Notes under the pieces: generated by a model
Told to the model about the DNA's origin: nothing
Database searches by the model: none
What the model saw: only the letters and a program-made list of their open reading frames with translations
Made by a program: the position numbers and the translations under genes
Part shown: positions 8,962 to 11,652 of the stretch, piece after piece
Numbering within the stretch: position 1 is the first letter of the stretch
Layout: every line of letters begins with the position of its first letter
Origin: Pseudomonadota bacterium
GTDB taxonomy: Bacteria; Desulfobacterota; WTBG01; JAGOGO01
NCBI GenBank assembly: GCA_021160085.1
Contig: JAGHDE010000218.1
Coordinates: 1-11,652, forward strand
Reading direction: 5' to 3'
DNA: 11,652 bases

Positions 8962-9480
8962 TTATGAATATATCCATTTTTTTATAAGCAGGAGACCGTT
9001 TTGGTCCCAGTCGCTCGAGATTCTCAGTTTTATGAATTGGTTAAAAAGCGCATCTATCCCCTCGAAAATCATATTATAAAGGTATGCCCTTTCAAGCAAC
9101 GATCCTTCCAGGTCTTGTTTAGATTCCATCGGCTCTGTATATGGAGGTTTAAGGGTTACGATGTTGAGGTTATCCCCTTTGATGGTAAAGCGCCATTCTT
9201 GATCTCCGGATTCACAGACAAGATTGAGCTCCACCACCAAGGCTCCTTTCTTAAGCGCCAAAATACCCTCTTCAAGATCTGCATCATCGCCTTTTATAAT
9301 AATAGTTTCTACAGCATCTCTTCGTCCGTTTTCAAGGACGATGCGATTACCAATTTTCATGGATATCGGGGCTGACTCTTTTATTTTGGTTTGATTATTA
9401 TCGATAATGAACCATAACCAGGTAAGAAACTCGTGTCCTAAAAATTTATAGCGATTGTATGAAACAGAAATATCAAGCAT
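8962..9480 (-). CDS. Putative RdgC-like protein, C-terminal half
   Basis: A 172-aa cytoplasmic protein with no signal peptide or membrane segment. Visible features are GHEFLTWLWF at 15-24, a basic/hydrophobic stretch IGNRIVLENGRR at 43-54, DLEEGILALKKGALVVELNL at 68-87, QEWRFTIKG at 94-102, and a helical end with AYLYNMIFEGIDALFNQFI at 132-150. The order (a GILALKKG...VVELNL segment, a strand with QEWRF, then a helix at the C-terminus) resembles the C-terminal half of E. coli RdgC (IEAGKVVTKLAL, QRIQFVM, then ELAALIQNLIEGL). RdgC forms a ring-shaped dimer on duplex DNA and restrains RecA-mediated exchange. The start is decided by GGAG six bases before the ATG at 9480. It is in the same frame as the upstream ORF, separated only by TAA TAA. 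Assignment rests on remembered pattern, so it is moderate. It could instead be an uncharacterised partner protein. Confidence 0.52.
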   Translation of the reverse strand: MLDISVSYNRYKFLGHEFLTWLWFIIDNNQTKIKESAPISMKIGNRIVLENGRRDAVETIIIKGDDADLEEGILALKKGALVVELNLVCESGDQEWRFTIKGDNLNIVTLKPPYTEPMESKQDLEGSLLERAYLYNMIFEGIDALFNQFIKLRISSDWDQNGLLLIKKWIYS

Positions 9481-9490
9481 TTATTACTCC
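9481..9490 (-). promoter_or_regulatory. GGAG ribosome binding site and tandem stops between the two RdgC-like halves
   Basis: The coding strand reads GGAG TAA TAA ATG. GAG is the last sense codon of the upstream ORF, two in-frame ochre stops follow, and the next ORF's ATG comes directly after. GGAG lies six bases from the ATG, so the downstream half has its own ribosome site and is probably translationally coupled. Confidence 0.65.
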
Positions 9491-10098
9491 GTAAAATCCG
9501 CAGGGGAAAGGTTGGAGAGAATATCCCGTTCGGTATCAGAAAAATTCATCATGAGATCGGCTAAAGTATAGGGGAAAATCCTGATAAGGCTGCACTTAAA
9601 TGACTTTGAAAATAATGTTTCCAGTTCTTCGTTGGCAGATTTAAGGTTAGAAAAAAACCACAAGTAAGATTCTTCGTAGTTCCAGATCAAATCGTAAATA
9701 TTTGGTGTAGCTGGGATACGCAGGTTGAGGATACTGATAACCTTATCTTTTATCATTTTTTTTTCATTGCGTGACAAATATTGTCGACCGCTTTCTGCCA
9801 ACCGTTTAGCGGCTTCCAAAGAATAATGTTTTTTTATTATTTTGGACGCTATGGCCTTTTTGTCGATCCGAAGAGAAAATACCAGGTAATTACCAATCAC
9901 AAAGGAAGATCGTTCAAAGTCAGGGTTGAACGGATCATCATATGACGTCCAGCCAACAGTCCTTTCCGAACTATCTCCATCTATTTCTATAATTGCATAC
10001 TCTTTTAAAGAGTTAGCAATCGTTTCCAGCACTGGTGGCTTAAGATTACCTTCAACCTTATACCGTATTATAGATACGGAAGATGACAACAAACCCAT
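9484..10098 (-). CDS. Putative RdgC-like recombination-associated protein, N-terminal half
   Basis: A 204-aa soluble protein. Conserved-looking blocks are GWTSYDDPF at 49-57, VFSLRIDKK at 73-81, AKRLAESGRQYLSRNEKKMIKDKV at 97-120, and IPATPNIYDLIWNYEESYLWFFS at 128-150. The sequence of events (a strand with a basic pair, a long Lys/Arg-rich helix, a LR..P strand, then WN..ES.LWFFS) matches E. coli RdgC around ARKLKKTEKDSLKDEV and TMMWIDTVNGLIMVDC, and resembles short RdgC-family proteins I recall from Desulfovibrio and relatives. RdgC binds double-stranded DNA and modulates RecA. The start ATG at 10098 follows AAGGGG by about nine bases. It sits 53 bases after hypB and immediately upstream of its in-frame second half, with recC next, which suits a recombination role. 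Known family RdgC is ~300-400 aa, so this protein alone lacks the C-terminal half. The function is inferred from family. Confidence 0.62.
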   Translation of the reverse strand: MGLLSSSVSIIRYKVEGNLKPPVLETIANSLKEYAIIEIDGDSSERTVGWTSYDDPFNPDFERSSFVIGNYLVFSLRIDKKAIASKIIKKHYSLEAAKRLAESGRQYLSRNEKKMIKDKVISILNLRIPATPNIYDLIWNYEESYLWFFSNLKSANEELETLFSKSFKCSLIRIFPYTLADLMMNFSDTERDILSNLSPADFTE

Positions 10099-10151
10099 AA
10101 TAGTATACCCCTTGCTTTTAAAACGACAGGAATCCCTGATACTTCCTTAAG
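10099..10151 (-). other. Gap between hypB and the RdgC-like gene
   Basis: This 53-base spacer is the largest gap inside the hypA-recD block. The coding strand has only a weak AGGAA/TTCCT pairing with a ten-base loop followed by GTCGTTTT, and the AAGGGG ribosome site of the next gene. A TATACT hexamer ends five bases before that gene's ATG and has no plausible -35, so I do not call a promoter. Read-through from hypB is therefore likely. Confidence 0.4.
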
Positions 10152-10874
10152 TTACCCTGTTTCCTTTTTTTCCATCACTTTTTTTCTAAGCCAATCATAC
10201 CATTTATCCATACCCTCTCCTGTCCTGGCCGAGACACACAAAGCCGAGGATAACGGATTAACCCTTTTCACAAAGGATAAACACTGATCCGGATCCACTT
10301 TTAGAACTCCCACAAGATCCATCTTGTTAAGAAGAACAAGATGGGAATCAAGAAATATTCCCGGATACTTTAGCGGTTTATCCTCACCCTCGGTGGTAGC
10401 TAAAACCACTACCCTGAAATCTTCCCCTAAATCAAAGGCTCCGGGACAAATAAGATTGCCAACATTCTCAATGAATAAAAGATTAAATTCACTTAATGAG
10501 AATTGGTCTAAGGAATGTCGTATCATATGAGCATCCAGGTGACATGCGTCTATGGTGTTTATCTGGTGTGCCTTCACGCCAGTCGATTCTAACCTCTTTG
10601 CATCTCTATCAGTTTGTTGATCCCCCACGATAACACCTATAGTCATTTCTGACTTCAGCTCGCGAATTGTGCGTTCAAGCAATGTGGTTTTTCCTGCCCC
10701 CGGGGAACTCACTAAATTTACCACCACAACTTTCATCGCTTCAAATACACCTCGATTCCTCTCGGCCAGACGGTCATTCTTACTTAAAACTTTTTCTTCC
10801 AGCTCAATCTTTCTCTTTGAATCTTCTTGCTGGTGAAGGGCTACTGTCTCCTGGCATCCACAGGTTTCACACAT
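10152..10874 (-). CDS. hypB: Hydrogenase nickel incorporation GTPase HypB
   Basis: HypB is a SIMIBI-class GTPase that, with HypA, inserts nickel into the large subunit of [NiFe]-hydrogenase. The 240 aa are typical in length. The N-terminus carries Cys2, Cys5 and Cys7 in the CxxCxC high-affinity nickel motif, with no long His-rich stretch (one His near 14). The GTPase core has the P-loop SSPGAGKTT at 56-64 (Lys62), GDQQTDRDAKR at 84-94, ENVGN at 136-140, NKMD at 183-186 and SARTGEG at 215-221. The second metal site is present: Cys111-His112 and Cys143 in NLICP. The oddity is NTIDACHLDA, where the family usually has NTGxGCHLDA. The start is fixed by a near-perfect GGAGGTGAT Shine-Dalgarno lying inside the end of hypA, and the ATG abuts the hypA stop. 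Identification is secure. Confidence 0.97.
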   Translation of the reverse strand: MCETCGCQETVALHQQEDSKRKIELEEKVLSKNDRLAERNRGVFEAMKVVVVNLVSSPGAGKTTLLERTIRELKSEMTIGVIVGDQQTDRDAKRLESTGVKAHQINTIDACHLDAHMIRHSLDQFSLSEFNLLFIENVGNLICPGAFDLGEDFRVVVLATTEGEDKPLKYPGIFLDSHLVLLNKMDLVGVLKVDPDQCLSFVKRVNPLSSALCVSARTGEGMDKWYDWLRKKVMEKKETG

Positions 10875-11216
10875 TTATATCACCTCCAGACCTTTAATAA
10901 TGAGCTCCCTTCCTGATATCATATCCCAATTGTCTCCACCACAAACCGGACAGGAAAAATTATTCTCTATAAGCTCAAATTTTTCCTCACATTCTTTGCA
11001 CTGCCCTACCGCAGCAACTTTATCTATTTCGAGCTTTGCACCTTCAAGTACGGTATCATTAATACAGACGTCAAAACAGAACTCCAAAGCTTCCGGTACT
11101 ACCCCACTTATTGTTCCAATCTCTAATATCACCTTTGATACTTCTTTTATGTTATTTTCCTTAGCATAATTCTGAACGGTATCTACAATATTCTGCATAA
11201 TTCCGAGTTCATGCAT
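10875..11216 (-). CDS. hypA: Hydrogenase maturation nickel metallochaperone HypA
   Basis: HypA binds nickel and docks with HypB and the hydrogenase large-subunit precursor. The 113 aa match the family length. The mature start MHELGI supplies the N-terminal Met-His-Glu nickel site (His2, Glu3). The zinc-binding domain has Cys73-x2-Cys76 and Cys89-x2-Cys92. I chose the ATG at 11216 because HypA proteins begin at this MHE motif, which is needed for nickel binding. An in-frame TTG five codons earlier (11231) would bury it. No clear Shine-Dalgarno precedes the ATG, so initiation may be weak. The stop TAA directly abuts the hypB ATG. The EVI end is normal. Identification is secure. No structural hydrogenase or other hyp gene is in the window. 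Confidence 0.97.
   Translation of the reverse strand: MHELGIMQNIVDTVQNYAKENNIKEVSKVILEIGTISGVVPEALEFCFDVCINDTVLEGAKLEIDKVAAVGQCKECEEKFELIENNFSCPVCGGDNWDMISGRELIIKGLEVI
10879..10887 (-). promoter_or_regulatory. Strong ribosome binding site of hypB inside hypA
   Basis: The coding strand reads GGAGGTGAT, nearly the full anti-16S complement, then ATAA and the hypB ATG. It lies within the last codons of hypA (GLEVI), so hypA and hypB are tightly coupled. Confidence 0.85.
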
Positions 11217-11254
11217 CGAGTGCCAGACCAATAAAAATCTTTTATAGTTTAAGG

Positions 11255-11283
11255 ATTAAACGATAATTACGTCTTCCTGCAAA
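11255..11283 (-). promoter_or_regulatory. Candidate sigma70-type promoter for hypA and following genes
   Basis: On the minus strand TTTGCA (11283-11278, 4 of 6 to TTGACA) is followed after 17 bases by TTTAAT (11260-11255, 5 of 6 to TATAAT). Transcription would start near 11248 and give a leader of about 30 bases before the hypA ATG. It lies just downstream of the dodecin terminator hairpin, where a promoter is expected. In an AT-rich spacer such matches arise by chance. Confidence 0.33.
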
Positions 11284-11290
11284 ACCGGAT

Positions 11291-11374
11291 ATGGGACAAA
11301 ATAAGAAAATAGATAAAAACACACTAAAAGAATTGAAGCGATTGTTGCTGGACAAGCAAAAGGTTTGTTTTTGA
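11291..11374 (+). CDS. Doubtful 27-aa small ORF
   Basis: This is the only non-shadow open frame on the plus strand: ATG to TGA, 27 residues rich in Lys and Leu (13 of 27), with an amphipathic helix-like LKELKRLLLDKQK and a lone Cys near the end. It ends two bases before the hairpin at 11376, so that hairpin could serve as its terminator. Only CCGG precedes the ATG, with no real Shine-Dalgarno. I recognise no family. It may be chance in Lys-rich (A-rich) DNA. Confidence 0.13.
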   Translation: MGQNKKIDKNTLKELKRLLLDKQKVCF

Positions 11375-11375
11375 A

Positions 11376-11410
11376 AGAGGGGTTAAAGGGAAAACCCCTT
11401 TAACCCCTTT
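11376..11410 (-). terminator. Strong hairpin, probable terminator of the dodecin gene (possibly bidirectional)
   Basis: AGGGGTTAAAGGG (11378-11390) pairs perfectly with CCCTTTAACCCCT (11396-11408) around a five-base loop, and one G-U and one A-U pair extend the stem. On the minus strand it is followed by TCTTTC, and on the plus strand by TTTGTT. Neither U-tract is ideal, but the stem is very stable. It lies about 110 bases after the dodecin stop and upstream of the hypA promoter candidate, so it most likely insulates the two units. Confidence 0.62.
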
Positions 11411-11519
11411 GTTAAACAGAACAGATAAAAATATCACATCACTTCTTTTAAAGCGGAAAAAGACAAAACATCTCCCCTTTCTCTAAAGTAATGGCCTTTC
11501 AGTCTGTTCTATCAAAAAA

Positions 11520-11652
11520 TTAATCTTCTATGTGATATTTGAATGAAAGGTTAACCCTCGTCCGATAATTAACCACCTTCCCCCCCTCAACTGTCATATC
11601 AAGTTTTATAACCTCAGCAACTCTGAGGTCCTTGAGAGATTTTCCCGCCTCC
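11520..11652 (-). CDS. Dodecin family protein, C-terminal 43 residues (5' end outside window)
   Basis: Dodecins are ~65-75 aa proteins that assemble as hollow dodecamers and store flavin or coenzyme A. The visible 43 codons run to a TAA at 11520-11522. They read EAGKSLKDLRVAEVIKLD, then TVEGGKVVNYRTRVNLSFKY, the helix end plus the two long strands typical of the family. The gene is cut only by the window edge, and the missing part should be about 25 residues. Compared with remembered Halobacterium dodecin (VVWAEV and TYQTEV), the flavin-stacking Trp position is Val (RVAEV) and the Gln position is Arg (NYRTRV). Classic flavin binding is therefore uncertain, although this VAEV subtype is, as I recall, common in bacteria. 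The strong hairpin at 11376-11410 is its likely terminator. Confidence 0.86.
   Translation of the reverse strand, partial: EAGKSLKDLRVAEVIKLDMTVEGGKVVNYRTRVNLSFKYHIED

Larger units (their letters stand above)
11217..11519. other. Intergenic region between hypA and the dodecin gene
   Basis: These 303 bases hold no convincing gene. From left to right they contain the short leader of hypA, a candidate promoter on the minus strand (11255-11283), a 27-codon open frame on the plus strand (11291-11374), a strong hairpin (11376-11410), and about 110 bases of AT-rich 3' flank of the dodecin gene. That flank contains a distant 8-base inverted repeat (AGAACAGA at 11418-11425, TCTGTTCT at 11503-11510) which may be chance. 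Confidence 0.6.

Noticed and set aside
10099..10110. TATACT as a -10 box for the RdgC-like gene
   Set aside because: No -35 match at 16-18 bases, and the start point would fall at or past the ATG.
11211..11228. TGGCAC followed by GC near the hypA start, resembling a sigma54 promoter
   Set aside because: The -24/-12 spacing is two bases short and the element would overlap the start codon, so it cannot serve hypA.
11216..11231. TTG at 11231 as the hypA start
   Set aside because: It would add five residues ahead of MHE, blocking the N-terminal nickel site that defines HypA.

Overview
The window is a compact, single-strand block. Every gene I can support lies on the minus strand and is read from the right edge to the left. 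No rRNA, tRNA, CRISPR array, insertion sequence or integrase is visible. Base composition is moderate to AT-leaning (judged by eye). RecBCD, a divergent RdgC-like protein, a HypA/HypB pair and a 'VAEV'-type dodecin together suggest an anaerobic, hydrogenase-bearing Gram-negative bacterium. A Desulfobacterota/deltaproteobacterial lineage fits best. That placement is an inference from gene content and remembered family patterns, not from a search.

Layout in the direction of transcription: (1) the C-terminal 43 residues of a dodecin, cut by the right window edge, with its stop at 11520. (2) A 303-base intergenic stretch holding a strong 13-bp hairpin (probable terminator), a candidate promoter for what follows and a doubtful 27-codon ORF on the plus strand. 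(3) hypA and hypB, the nickel-delivery proteins of [NiFe]-hydrogenase maturation, abutting as TAA-ATG. (4) Two small ORFs that look like the N- and C-terminal halves of an RdgC-type recombination protein. They share one reading frame and are separated only by tandem TAA TAA stops. (5) recC, broken into two overlapping ORFs by a -1 frameshift at a five-T run. (6) recB and (7) recD, both apparently intact with all catalytic motifs. (8) A 185-base left end with no gene I can support.

Gaps between consecutive genes from hypA to recD run from a 10-base overlap to 53 bases, and no convincing internal terminator is visible, so the block could be one long transcript. RecB, RecC and RecD would form the helicase-nuclease that resects double-strand ends and loads RecA. 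An RdgC-like protein next door fits a recombination theme. HypA/HypB are functionally unrelated and may simply share the promoter.

I did not find a clearly new system. The points most worth a second look are the recC frameshift with a hairpin just downstream, the split RdgC-like pair, the altered flavin-site residues in the dodecin tail and the altered motif beside the HypB metal site.
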